In this document: positions 1 to 8,486 of the stretch, in pieces
How positions within the stretch are numbered: position 1 is the stretch's first letter
Layout: each line of letters begins with the position of its first letter
Source of the DNA: Nevskia sp.
GTDB lineage: Bacteria; Pseudomonadota; Gammaproteobacteria; Nevskiales; Nevskiaceae
Direction of reading: 5' to 3'
NCBI GenBank assembly: GCA_031291075.1
Contig: JARLJS010000025.1
Location: forward strand, 1 to 38,348
DNA: 38,348 nucleotides
The notes under the pieces: model-generated
Database searches by the model: none
Told to the model about the DNA's origin: nothing
What the model saw: the letters and a program-made list of their open reading frames with translations, nothing else
Position numbers and translations under genes: made by a program

Positions 1-14
1 ATTAAGTTGGGACT

Positions 15-100
15 GTCGTCCCCGCGGAGGCGGGGACCCAGTTCTGCTTTGGAGCTTCGTGCAAAATCGAAAACTGGATTCCCGCCTGCGCGGGAATGAC
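15..100. repeat. Inverted pair of REP-like palindromes
   Basis: Two related imperfect palindromes face each other: 15-43 (core TCCCCGCGGAGGCGGGGA) and 72-100 (core TTCCCGCCTGCGCGGGAA). The reverse complement of the second matches the first over most of 29 bases, including the shared CCAGTT flank. The second unit resembles the ATTCCC-N8-GGGAAT type of dispersed repeat known from Neisseria (dRS3) and many other proteobacteria. The pair lies just past the 3' end of the GGDEF-EAL gene and could form a long stem or act as a bidirectional transcription or mRNA-end element. No T-tract follows either palindrome. Confidence 0.7.
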
Positions 101-136
101 GAAGAAATTTAGTTAACGAATTTCCAACTCACCACA

Positions 137-2821
137 CTAGGACATCAGCGCCACGAACCGGTCCGCCGGGATCGCGGCGCTGTAGAAGAAGCCCTGCGCC
201 TCGTCGCAGTCGTGCTCGCGCAGGTAGGCCTGCTGTGCCTCGTCCTCCACGCCCTCGGCGACTACCCGGATGTCCAGGCTGTGGGCCATGGCGATGATGG
301 CGTTGATCACCGCGGCGTCGGCGGTGTCGGTGGTGAGGTCGCGCACGAAGCTGTGGTCGATCTTGATCTTGTCGATCGGGAAGCGGGTCAGGTAGGACAG
401 GCTCGAATAGCCGGTGCCGAAATCGTCGATCACCACGGTCACGCCCAGCGTGCGCAGGCGGCGCAGCACCTCGGCGCTCTCCTCCGGGTTGCGCATCAGC
501 ATGCCTTCGGTGATCTCCAGCTCGAGGTGCTCGGCTGCCAGCCCGGTGGTGGCCAGCGTGTCCTCCACCACGCCCAGCCAGTCCTGCTGCTGGAACTGGC
601 GCGGCGAGACGTTGACCGCCAGCCGCAGCGGCAGGCCGGTGCGCCGCTGGATCTCGGCGCATTCGCGGCAGGCGTTGCGCAGCATCCATTCGCCCAGCTG
701 CAGGATCTGGCCGGTCTCCTCCGCCACCGGGATGAAGCGGCCGGGCGCGATGAAGCCGCGCTCCGGGTGGTGCCAGCGGGCCAGCGCCTCCATGCCGACG
801 ATGCGGCCCGAGCGCAGGCAGATCTCCGGCTGGAAGAACACCGACAGCTCCTCGTGCTCGATGGCGCGGCGCAGCGCGCTGCCGAGCGCCAGGCGGTCGG
901 CCGTCTCCTGCATCATCGCCTCGGTGAACCACTGGATGTTGCTGCGGCCGGCGGCCTTGGCCTGGTACATGGCCACGTCGGCGTGCTTGAGCAGGGTGGT
1001 GGTGTCGGTGCCGTCGTCGGGATACAGGCAGCCGCCGATGCTGGGGGTGACCAGCAGCTCGTGGCCGTCGATGGTCACCGGGGTGGAGATGGCGTCGGTG
1101 ATCTTGGCGATCACCGGGATCAGTTCGTCGCGGCTGCGCACGTCGACCAGGACGATGACGAACTCGTCGCCGCCCAGGCGGGCCACCGTGTCGACGTCGC
1201 GCACGCAGGTCTTGAGCTGCTCCGACAGCGACAGCAGCAGGCGGTCGCCGAACTGGTGGCCGAGCGTGTCGTTGACCCGCTTGAAGTGGTCCAGGTCGAT
1301 CATCAGCACCGCCACCTGGCGGCCGTTGCGCCGCGTCTGGCGCATCGCCATTTCCAGGCGGTCAAGCAGCAGGGCACGGTTGGGCAGGCCGGTGAGGGCG
1401 TCGTGCTGCGCGGTGTGCCGGATGTAGGCCTCAGTGCGCTTGCGCTCGGTGACGTCCTCGGCGGTGCCGACCAGGGCGAAGATCTCGCCGTCCTTGAACA
1501 GGGGGCCGCTGGAGAACGAGATGGTGAAGCGGGTGCCGTCGCGGCGTACCAGGTCGGCCTCCTGGTTGTGCACCGAGCGCGCGCGCAGCACCTGTTCGCG
1601 GAACATGATCGAGATGCCGCCCACGTACTCCGGCGCCAGCAGCATGGAGAACTTGGAGCCGATCATCTCGTGCTCGGCGTAGCCGGTGACCTCGCAGGTG
1701 CGCCGGTTGACCATGGTGAAGCGGCCCTGCAGGTCGATGACGAAGATCGCGTTGGTGGCGTTCTGCATCACGCGTTCGCGGAACTCGTTGGCGCGACGCA
1801 GCTCCTCCTCGGCGTCGCGGCGGCAGCGCACCATCTCGTTGAAGCTGTCGGCCAGCTCGCCCAGCTCGTCGCGCGTGCGCACCTCGATCTGGTGCTCCAG
1901 GTCGCCGGCGGAGACCCGCATGGCGCCGGCGCGCAGGCCCTGGATCGCCTCCTGGATGCCGCGCGACACCCACCACGACACCAGCAGGCCGCAGCACATC
2001 AGGAGCAGCGCCGAGGCCAGGATGGTGCTGAGCAGCACCTGCTGCGCCAGGCGTGAGCCGTTACCGAACACCGCGGTGAAACCCTGCTCCAGGCGGGTGA
2101 GGTCGCCGTTGATGGCATCGAGCTGGGCCAGCAGCTGATCCTGACGCTCCCGCGTGATGTTGCCGGACGTCACCGCGGCGTGGATCACGGTGGCGAGGTC
2201 GACCAGGCGCAGCACGTACTTGTCGCCCTCGGCCCAGGTCGCCAGGGCCGGCGTGAAGAAACGCGAGTGGGCGAAGTGGCGGTACACGCTGAGCATCGAC
2301 GGGAAGTCCTCGACGGCGTTGCCGCCGGCGATGAACGCGCGCATCACCAGGTCCTCGTCGATCTGCGGCTTGTCCAGTTCCAGGCGCGCCATGCGATCGC
2401 CCAGCGGCACGCGGATCGCGTCCTCGTAGCGGTGGTAGTCGGCTTCGTCGTGGGTGCGCAGGTAGCGCACCAGCCAGTAGACGCCGTCCTTCTGGCCGCC
2501 CGACCACAGCCCCTCCGACTGGATGTAGCCGCGCACGCCGGTGGACAGCACCAGCGAGAAGTTCATGATCGCCAGCAGGCCGAGGATCGCCACGCTGAAG
2601 GCCAGCACCATCATCGCCAGCTTGGCCCGGATCGACAGGTTGAACAGCCAGCGCGCCAGCAGCGTGCGCGCCACCGGGCGCGGTTGCTCCGCCGCCGCCG
2701 GGATCGGCAAGGCCAGCTCGGGAAGCGCGTCGCGCGGCGGCGTCATGCGCACGCGGCACCGGACGCAGGAAGGACGCGCCCGCAGTACGACCGCCGGTTG
2801 TGTTGTGCCTGTATCATCCAA
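137..2821 (-). CDS. Membrane sensor GGDEF-EAL (diguanylate cyclase/phosphodiesterase) with HAMP and PAS
   Basis: Predicted bifunctional cyclic-di-GMP enzyme of the inner membrane, 894 residues. Order of parts: cytoplasmic N-terminus, TM1 about 68-93, extracytoplasmic sensor region about 94-260, TM2 about 262-287, HAMP about 288-335, PAS about 345-460, GGDEF about 470-635 and EAL about 650-890. The GGDEF motif (550-554) is intact and is preceded by RDVD (541-544), an RxxD inhibitory-site pattern. The EAL domain keeps EAL (678-680), NVSP, the ELEITE segment, DDFGTGYSSL and AEGVE, so both activities could be functional. The start shown has an AGGA about 9 bases upstream. An in-frame ATG at 2746 would remove 25 residues before TM1 and has no visible Shine-Dalgarno. 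The gene stands alone, divergent from the lipoprotein at 3106. The ligand of the sensor region is unknown. Confidence 0.96.
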   Translation of the reverse strand: MDDTGTTQPAVVLRARPSCVRCRVRMTPPRDALPELALPIPAAAEQPRPVARTLLARWLFNLSIRAKLAMMVLAFSVAILGLLAIMNFSLVLSTGVRGYIQSEGLWSGGQKDGVYWLVRYLRTHDEADYHRYEDAIRVPLGDRMARLELDKPQIDEDLVMRAFIAGGNAVEDFPSMLSVYRHFAHSRFFTPALATWAEGDKYVLRLVDLATVIHAAVTSGNITRERQDQLLAQLDAINGDLTRLEQGFTAVFGNGSRLAQQVLLSTILASALLLMCCGLLVSWWVSRGIQEAIQGLRAGAMRVSAGDLEHQIEVRTRDELGELADSFNEMVRCRRDAEEELRRANEFRERVMQNATNAIFVIDLQGRFTMVNRRTCEVTGYAEHEMIGSKFSMLLAPEYVGGISIMFREQVLRARSVHNQEADLVRRDGTRFTISFSSGPLFKDGEIFALVGTAEDVTERKRTEAYIRHTAQHDALTGLPNRALLLDRLEMAMRQTRRNGRQVAVLMIDLDHFKRVNDTLGHQFGDRLLLSLSEQLKTCVRDVDTVARLGGDEFVIVLVDVRSRDELIPVIAKITDAISTPVTIDGHELLVTPSIGGCLYPDDGTDTTTLLKHADVAMYQAKAAGRSNIQWFTEAMMQETADRLALGSALRRAIEHEELSVFFQPEICLRSGRIVGMEALARWHHPERGFIAPGRFIPVAEETGQILQLGEWMLRNACRECAEIQRRTGLPLRLAVNVSPRQFQQQDWLGVVEDTLATTGLAAEHLELEITEGMLMRNPEESAEVLRRLRTLGVTVVIDDFGTGYSSLSYLTRFPIDKIKIDHSFVRDLTTDTADAAVINAIIAMAHSLDIRVVAEGVEDEAQQAYLREHDCDEAQGFFYSAAIPADRFVALMS

Positions 2822-3105
2822 CGCTTTCCTAAGCGGACCTTATATTGAGCGGCACGGTCCATTTTAGAGGGGAATATCCGGTATGTTTTTCCCACCCCCG
2901 AGGACCTTGTATTCTTGAACCGATACGTTGAACCAACGTTCGATTTTCGCTGTTGTCGGTACATCCAGATCTTAGGCTGCCGCCGTCCTGGCGCTCTACT
3001 CCGGCGGCGGATCCCTGACGCCGGATGCGGAATTCCCGCGGGAACTCTTGGCCAAGTCTCGCTTTTGCCAGAATGCTCCAATTTTTCCAAATTCGATCAT
3101 CATCC

Positions 3106-3717
3106 GTGAGCAAGCATCTATCCACAGGGTCCGGACGAGCGGCGGGCAGCGTCCGCCGCTTGGCGGCCGGAATGGCCCTCGCCGCCGTTCTGGCCGCCTG
3201 CACGGCCGCCCGGCCGCGGACCGGCGAGGTGGCGGCATGCGCCGACCAGGGTTCGCCGGCCTGTGCTGCGGCGCGGGATGGCTTCCAGCGCGTGCACTAC
3301 ACGAACATCCAGCCGGGGCGGCTGGTGGTGGCGAGCAGCCGGGCGCTGGGCGACCTCAACTTCGAGGTCGGCGAGCGCGACGACGCCGGCGGCCGGGTCG
3401 AGGCGGACTACGTCGCCGCGGCCCCGGTCCACGAGAAGCAGCTCGACGAGAAGTTCAAGGAGGCCATGCACCCGTATGCGGGCGCCCGGGTGGCTGCGGC
3501 CGTGACGGTCACGCCCGGCGAGGCCGGTGCCGAGGTCCGCCTGCGCCTGACCGCGGTGCCGGCGGACGGCGCGGCGCCGCGTCCGATCGACAGCGTCACC
3601 CCTTACCAGCTGTTCTTCAGCCAACTTGGCTTCGAACTGGGCCTGAACGCCGCCACGGTGCCGGAACCAAAGGAGGAGCGGCACCGGGTCAACGTGCCCG
3701 TCATGCAAATGCCATGA
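3106..3717 (+). CDS. Putative lipoprotein of unknown function
   Basis: I do not recognise this family. With the GTG start at 3106 it is 203 residues. It has a basic n-region with an RR pair, a hydrophobic stretch (LAAGMALAAVLAAC) and a lipobox LAAC, so export and lipidation at that cysteine are likely. The mature part has two further cysteines near its start (a possible disulfide), a central charged segment and no transmembrane helix. The start is uncertain: an in-frame ATG at 3073 and another at 3025 would add residues in front of the signal peptide, and none of the three has a convincing Shine-Dalgarno. The gene lies 48 bases upstream of the exported aminopeptidase on the same strand, so co-transcription is likely. 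Confidence 0.75.
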   Translation: MSKHLSTGSGRAAGSVRRLAAGMALAAVLAACTAARPRTGEVAACADQGSPACAAARDGFQRVHYTNIQPGRLVVASSRALGDLNFEVGERDDAGGRVEADYVAAAPVHEKQLDEKFKEAMHPYAGARVAAAVTVTPGEAGAEVRLRLTAVPADGAAPRPIDSVTPYQLFFSQLGFELGLNAATVPEPKEERHRVNVPVMQMP

Positions 3718-3765
3718 TCGGCACGGCTTTGTATGATGGCCGCTGATCCCCGACCGGCCCTCGCG

Positions 3766-5655
3766 ATGACCCACCGCCTTGTTGCAGCCGCCCTGACCAT
3801 GTTGATCTCGTCCGCAGCATCCGCCGATCCGCCGCCGCCGCTGGACGCCATCACTGCCGCCAACGTCGCGGTCAATTCCTACGCCAACGTGCAGCAGGTG
3901 CGCACCACCCACATCGCGCTCGACCTGGCGGTGGATTTCGCCAAAAAGACGTTGTCCGGCAGCGCCGAGCTGCAGCTCGAGCGGGTCGACCCGGGTGCGG
4001 CGGAGGTGGTGCTGGATACCAGCGCCCTGGACATCGCCAAGGTGGAGACCAGCGCCGACGGCGAGGTCTGGCTCAGCGCAAAGTACACGCTGGGCGCCGT
4101 CGACGAGGTGCTCGGCGCGCCGCTCACCGTGGCGCTGCCGCCCGGCGCGACCCGGGTGCGGTTGAGCTACGCCACGCGCCCGGAGGCTTCCGGCCTGCAA
4201 TGGCTGACGCCGTCGCAGACGCTGGGCAGAAAGCATCCGTTCCTGTTCACCCAGTCGGAATCGATCCACGCCCGCTCCTGGATCCCGCTGCAGGACACCC
4301 CGCTGGTGCGCGCCACCTACGACGCGCGCATCCGTGTGCCGAAGGGCCTGCGGGCGGTGATGAGCGCCGAGATGCACGACCGGCCGGATGCCACCGGCGC
4401 CTGGACCTTCCACATGCCGCAGGCCATCCCGGGCTACCTGATCGCCCTGGCGGTGGGCGACCTCGGCTTCCGCAGCACCGGTCCGCGCACCGGTGTCTAC
4501 GCCGAGCCGGCGCTGCTGGCCAAGGCCGCCTACGAGTTCGGCGAGACCGAGCGCACCCTGCAGCTGATGGAAAGCGCTTTCGGCCCCTACCGCTGGGGAC
4601 GTTACGATATCCTGGTGCTGCCGCCGAGCTTTCCCTTCGGCGGCATGGAGAACCCGCGCCTGACCTTCGCCACCCCCACCGTGATCACCGGCGACCGCAT
4701 GCTGGTATCGCTGGTCAGCCACGAGCTGGCGCATTCCTGGTCCGGCAACCTGGTCACCAACGCCAGCTGGAACGACTTCTGGCTCAACGAGGGCGTCACC
4801 GAATACCTCACCTACCGCCTGCTCGACATGCAGTTCGGCCAGGCGCGCGGCGACATGGAGCGGGTGCTGGGCCTGGCCGACCTGAAGGACTCGATGGCGC
4901 ACCTGGACCGCGTCGACTGGTCCCTGCTGCGGCAGCCGCCGGCCAAGGACCCGGACGCCGTGTACAGCTCGGTACCGTACGAGCGCGGCGCCTTGTTCCT
5001 CACCTGGCTGGAGACCCGCTTCGGCCGCGAGGCTTTCGACGCCTTCCTGCGCGGCTGGTTCGACGACCACGCCTTCCGCAGCGCCGGCACCGGCGAGTTC
5101 CTGGCCTACCTGCAGGACAAGCTGCTGTCGCGCCAGCCGGGCAAGGTCACCCAGGCGCAGATCGACGCCTGGATGCACCAGCCGGAACTGCCGGACTTCG
5201 CCGTGCTGCCGCACTCCGACGCGCTGGCCGAGGTCGACCGCCAGCGGGCCGCCTGGCTGGAAGGGCGTAGCACGCCGGACGCGCTGCCGGCCGCGCAGTG
5301 GAGCGTGCACGAGTGGCAGCGCTTCCTCGACGAGATGCCGGACGGCGTGACCCTGGACCAGCTGCGCGCGCTGGATGCCCGCTACCACCTGACGGCGTCG
5401 CACAATGCCATCCTGGCCTGCAGCTGGCTGCGGCTCGCCCTCGCGCACGGCGACACCGCGGTGTACCCCGCCGTGGAGCGCTACCTGAAGACGGTCGGCC
5501 GCATGCGCCTGATCAAGCCGCTGTACCGCGAACTGGTCAAGACCCCGCAGGGCAAGGCCTACGCCGAGCGGCTTTACGCGCAGGCCAAGTCCGGTTACCA
5601 CCCCATCGCCCAGCAGGCGGTCGAGCGGGTGCTGAAGGGAGAAAGCGGGGGCTAA
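3766..5655 (+). CDS. Exported M1-family zinc aminopeptidase (LTA4H-like)
   Basis: Zinc aminopeptidase of the M1 family, 629 residues, removing N-terminal residues from peptides. In order: a signal peptide ending ASA|D, a beta-rich N-terminal domain, the substrate-binding GGMEN (about 292-296), the zinc site HELAH (about 319-323) with the third ligand in NEGVTEY (E about 342), and a helical C-terminal domain of the leukotriene-A4-hydrolase type. The closest recognisable pattern is LTA4H/ColAA aminopeptidase (HE..HSW.GNLVTN.....FWLNEG). The start at 3766 is preferred over the in-frame ATG at 3733 because it puts the hydrophobic core at the right distance from the N-terminus. Neither start has a clear Shine-Dalgarno. 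The signal peptide implies a periplasmic enzyme, probably used for peptide scavenging. It follows the small lipoprotein gene. Confidence 0.93.
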   Translation: MTHRLVAAALTMLISSAASADPPPPLDAITAANVAVNSYANVQQVRTTHIALDLAVDFAKKTLSGSAELQLERVDPGAAEVVLDTSALDIAKVETSADGEVWLSAKYTLGAVDEVLGAPLTVALPPGATRVRLSYATRPEASGLQWLTPSQTLGRKHPFLFTQSESIHARSWIPLQDTPLVRATYDARIRVPKGLRAVMSAEMHDRPDATGAWTFHMPQAIPGYLIALAVGDLGFRSTGPRTGVYAEPALLAKAAYEFGETERTLQLMESAFGPYRWGRYDILVLPPSFPFGGMENPRLTFATPTVITGDRMLVSLVSHELAHSWSGNLVTNASWNDFWLNEGVTEYLTYRLLDMQFGQARGDMERVLGLADLKDSMAHLDRVDWSLLRQPPAKDPDAVYSSVPYERGALFLTWLETRFGREAFDAFLRGWFDDHAFRSAGTGEFLAYLQDKLLSRQPGKVTQAQIDAWMHQPELPDFAVLPHSDALAEVDRQRAAWLEGRSTPDALPAAQWSVHEWQRFLDEMPDGVTLDQLRALDARYHLTASHNAILACSWLRLALAHGDTAVYPAVERYLKTVGRMRLIKPLYRELVKTPQGKAYAERLYAQAKSGYHPIAQQAVERVLKGESGG

Positions 5656-5715
5656 AGGTTTGTCCCCCCGTTGCAGCAGACAGGGGCGGCGGCGCCCCGC
5701 TAAAATCGATAGCGT

Positions 5716-5819
5716 CGGTGCCGCGTTGCGGCGCCGAGAGGGCTGGCAAGGGATTGCCCTCCCAAAGCCGGTGTGAGAGGACAGCGGGGCGGACAGGATG
5801 CCCGCGGGGCGTCCGCCAC
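5716..5819 (+). promoter_or_regulatory. Possible structured RNA leader upstream of a lipoprotein gene
   Basis: Three hairpins can be drawn in the 180-base gap before the lipoprotein start. One is a nine-pair stem at 5716-5724/5728-5736 with a GTT loop. One is a GAGGGC/GCCCTC stem around 5738-5763. One is a GGCGGAC/GTCCGCC stem spanning about 5789-5817. A -10-like TAAAAT lies at 5701-5706, just before the first stem, which fits transcription starting there. AGAGGACA and ACAGGATG in the later part resemble CsrA/RsmA GGA sites. I could not match the layout to a known riboswitch class. High GC makes chance stems common, so this is only a candidate. Confidence 0.3.
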
Positions 5820-5837
5820 CCCCACAACGCTCGGGTT

Positions 5838-7136
5838 ATGGATATGAAACGGAGTTTCGGGTTCCTGGCGCCGCTAGTGACGGTTCTGGGTGCTGTTCTT
5901 GCGGCTGGCTGCGGTGACTCGTCCGCCCCGGCGACGGCACAAGGTGGCGGCGCGGGCAGCTCGGGGGGCTCCGGTCCCACCAGCACTGCCGCGCTGGTTT
6001 ACGGTTGCGACTGGCTGATCGAGTCGACCGCCGAGAACGACAACTTCGCCTTCCCGGAAACCAACGCCGTCTACTGGCTGGCGGCGCTGCCCGACCATGT
6101 CGGCCCCAAGGACACCATCGAGATCGCCGGCACCAGCGCCAGCGCGCGCTACTTCTCGTTCGCGGTCTACGACGAGAACGGCAAGATCGAGTCCCAGCTC
6201 GACGATTCCGATATCGTCGGCCAGAGCGCCACGCCCGCCGCGCTGGTGCCGTCCGGGCAGTCGTACACGGTCAGCGTGGTCTACAGCGCAACCGCCAAGG
6301 CCGCCGGCACGACCCTCGTCGCCAACCCGCTGCAGAACAACCTGCGCCAGCCGCGCCATAAGTTCCTGCTATACCGCCTGTACCTGCCGACCTCGGGCGC
6401 GGACGGCCGCGGCAACCTGCCGGCGCTGACGTACGTCAGCAGCACCGGGATCCGCACCCCGCTGGCGCAGACGCCCGACCAGGCTTCCTGCAACACCATC
6501 TACAACAACGTCGCAGCCTTCTACGCCTCCGGGGGCGGCACCAAGGGCACCGGCTCTCTGATCCTCATCGGATCGGCCGTGAAGCCGCCGCAGATGACCA
6601 TCTACCGTTCCAGCAGCGGCGTCTTCGAGAACATGGACGTCCGCTACATGAACGTGAAGACCAACACCTCGCTGGGTGAGCTGTTCCTGATCCGCGGCCA
6701 GGCGCCGGGCTTCGGCGGCGGTGCCTCGACGCCGCAGGTGCGTTACTGGTCGATCTGCAGCGATGAGCTGCGCAGCACCGAGGTGGTGCAGTGCCTCGCC
6801 GACCGGGACGCGACGTTGGATGCCGATGGCTACTACAACGTCATCATCGCCACCACGGCGCCGTCCGGCTACGGCACGGCGTTCGAGTACCTGCCGTGGG
6901 GGACGCAGCCCTTCGGTCGCCCGATCTACCGCCAGCTGCTGGCGGATCCCGGCTTCAAGCAGTCGATCGACAACAGCAGCAGCGCCGTCGATCCGAAGAC
7001 CGCCATGGGCACGTACTATCCCCAAACCACCTACTGCAGCCGGAGTGTGTTCAGCGCCAACCTGGCGGCCGGCACGGCGGCGGTGTTCAAGGCCTGCCAG
7101 AGCAGCGAAGGGGTGGGCTCGGTGCCGGACCTGTGA
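5838..7136 (+). CDS. Large putative lipoprotein of unknown function
   Basis: This is a 432-residue protein that I cannot assign to a named function. It starts with a lipoprotein signal (hydrophobic LVTVLGAVLAAG followed by C) and a Gly/Ser-rich linker of about 25 residues, then a globular part. That part has a region where a tryptophan and tyrosine-rich strand pattern (YWLAALP, ARYFSFAVYDENGK) recalls uncharacterised secreted proteins with DUF1254/DUF1214-like beta folds; this is an impression, not an assignment. Several cysteines lie in the C-terminal half, compatible with disulfides in the periplasm or at the cell surface. The ATG at 5838 is chosen because it directly precedes the lipoprotein signal. 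It is followed by a convergent gene only 12 bases away. Confidence 0.82.
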   Translation: MDMKRSFGFLAPLVTVLGAVLAAGCGDSSAPATAQGGGAGSSGGSGPTSTAALVYGCDWLIESTAENDNFAFPETNAVYWLAALPDHVGPKDTIEIAGTSASARYFSFAVYDENGKIESQLDDSDIVGQSATPAALVPSGQSYTVSVVYSATAKAAGTTLVANPLQNNLRQPRHKFLLYRLYLPTSGADGRGNLPALTYVSSTGIRTPLAQTPDQASCNTIYNNVAAFYASGGGTKGTGSLILIGSAVKPPQMTIYRSSSGVFENMDVRYMNVKTNTSLGELFLIRGQAPGFGGGASTPQVRYWSICSDELRSTEVVQCLADRDATLDADGYYNVIIATTAPSGYGTAFEYLPWGTQPFGRPIYRQLLADPGFKQSIDNSSSAVDPKTAMGTYYPQTTYCSRSVFSANLAAGTAAVFKACQSSEGVGSVPDL

Positions 7137-7148
7137 AGAGGCCGCCGA

Positions 7149-7763
7149 TCACTCGTGGATCGGCGCCTGCGCCAACGATTTCTCGGCCGATGCGTCGAGC
7201 GGCAGGCCGAGGCTGTTGAGGGTGCCGGCCAGCATCTCGTAATGGCCGATCAGCAGGCATAGCTCCAGCAGCCGGCGCTCGTCGTAGTGCGCCGCCAGCG
7301 CCTGCCAGGTGGCAGGTTGCAGGATGCGGTCGCGGTGCAGCTCGTCGACGGATTGCAGCAGTGCCGCCTGGCGCGGTTCCCAGCCCTGCGCGGCGGGGCC
7401 CTGCGCGACACGCGCGATCTGCTGCGGGCTCAGGCCCACGCGCAGGCCGATGGCGACGTGATGTCCCCATTCGTAGCGGCAGCGGCAGTTCCAGCCCACG
7501 CGCAGGATCGCCAGCTCGGTGTCGCGCCGATCCAGCCGGCCAAAGGGCATCAGCCGCGCCGCGAAGGGGAACCAGGCGCGGAACAGGCGCCAGTGCCGCA
7601 TCAGCACCAGGAAGATGGCCGGCGTGTCGCCGCGCACGAACCGTCCCAGGCCCCAGGCCACCAGCCGCGGGCCGCCGGCTTCCGGCAGAGGTGCGATGCG
7701 CGAGCCGGGAGCAGGGTGCCAGCCGCCCGGCGGGGCGAGCTGCCGCTCGACGGGAGTGGTCAT
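7149..7763 (-). CDS. Carboxymuconolactone decarboxylase (AhpD-like) family protein
   Basis: 204 residues of the all-helical CMD/AhpD-like superfamily. The diagnostic segment is ELAILRVGWNCRCRYEWGHH at about 84-103: the helix with a CxC in place of the usual redox CxxC, followed by the E...HH pattern. Such proteins include gamma-carboxymuconolactone decarboxylase and alkylhydroperoxidase-like enzymes. The substrate cannot be told from sequence, and annotation as a true decarboxylase would be over-reach. It is the last gene of a five-gene minus-strand operon, starting 12 bases after the methyltransferase stop. Confidence 0.88.
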   Translation of the reverse strand: MTTPVERQLAPPGGWHPAPGSRIAPLPEAGGPRLVAWGLGRFVRGDTPAIFLVLMRHWRLFRAWFPFAARLMPFGRLDRRDTELAILRVGWNCRCRYEWGHHVAIGLRVGLSPQQIARVAQGPAAQGWEPRQAALLQSVDELHRDRILQPATWQALAAHYDERRLLELCLLIGHYEMLAGTLNSLGLPLDASAEKSLAQAPIHE

Positions 7764-7775
7764 CGCGGTGCGCGT

Positions 7776-8444
7776 TCAGCCGGCGCGGTGGGCGGCGAAT
7801 ACCGCCACCACGCCGACTTGCTCCAGCTCGACGCGGGCGAAGTTGCGGGACAGGCCGGCGCGCAGGGTCTCCAGGTCGTCGTTGCGGTTGCCGAAGATAC
7901 CCTTGGAGTTGTAGAGCGACATCAGGGCGCGGCCGATCAGGTTGTGGCGCACACCCTGGCCGAGGATGGTGCTGCCGAACAGCACCCCGCCCGGACGCAA
8001 CTGCGAGGCGCAGTGTTCGAACACCGCCGCCTTGCTGTGCATGTCACCCGGCAGGCAGTGCAGCAAGTAATTCAGCGCGATGGAGTCGAACGGCGCTTCC
8101 GGCAGCGAGAAGGGTTCCAGCACGTTGAGCTGGTGCGTGGTCGGGTGATAGCGCTGCAGCCGCGCCAGGGTCGCCTCCAGGGTGTTCGGATTGAGGTCGC
8201 CCAGCACCACCTGCGGCTGTTCCACCGGGAAGCGGCAGCGGTCCAGGAAGTAGCCGGTGCCGACGCCGATCTCCAGGTGCCTGGCGCCGATATGCTCGTC
8301 GTAGTTGCGCAGCAGCCGCGTGCTGGGGCAGCGCCAGGCGTGGTCGTTGGAAAAGCCCAGCACGAAGCGGTCATAGACGCGCAGGGTTCGCGGCGTGTAG
8401 ATGGCGGCGCCGCGCTGGGCGTCGGCGGTGGCGGCGGTGGTCAT
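7776..8444 (-). CDS. Class I SAM-dependent methyltransferase
   Basis: 222 residues with a Rossmann methyltransferase core. Motif I is HLEIGVGTGYF (about 55-65), followed by an acidic strand end (VVLGDLNPN), a post-motif segment (FDSIALNYLLHCLPG) and LRPGGVLFG. A 30-50-residue N-terminal helix region carries YDRFVLGFSN, typical of small-molecule methyltransferases. The substrate is unknown. A GGAGG lies 7 bases before the ATG. It is 42 bases downstream of the YheT-type hydrolase and 12 bases upstream of the CMD protein, so it is co-transcribed with both; the group may act on one small hydrophobic compound (inference). Confidence 0.9.
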   Translation of the reverse strand: MTTAATADAQRGAAIYTPRTLRVYDRFVLGFSNDHAWRCPSTRLLRNYDEHIGARHLEIGVGTGYFLDRCRFPVEQPQVVLGDLNPNTLEATLARLQRYHPTTHQLNVLEPFSLPEAPFDSIALNYLLHCLPGDMHSKAAVFEHCASQLRPGGVLFGSTILGQGVRHNLIGRALMSLYNSKGIFGNRNDDLETLRAGLSRNFARVELEQVGVVAVFAAHRAG

Positions 8445-8486
8445 GCAAAGGCCTCCGGGGATATGGGGGAAAAGGTTTGCCGAATG

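Noticed and set aside
212-2056. 614-codon plus-strand frame
   Set aside because: Antisense to the GGDEF-EAL gene; low-complexity Gln/Ala/Val pattern typical of GC shadows.
2822-3105. Extra gene in the divergent gap
   Set aside because: Only short frames without motifs; the gap should hold the two promoters. An ACGTTG-AAC-CAACGT palindrome (2925-2939) was noted but is too short to interpret.
3118-5601. 827-codon open frame on the minus strand opposite the aminopeptidase
   Set aside because: High-GC shadow of the real plus-strand genes; composition is Arg/Gly/His rich with no family motif.
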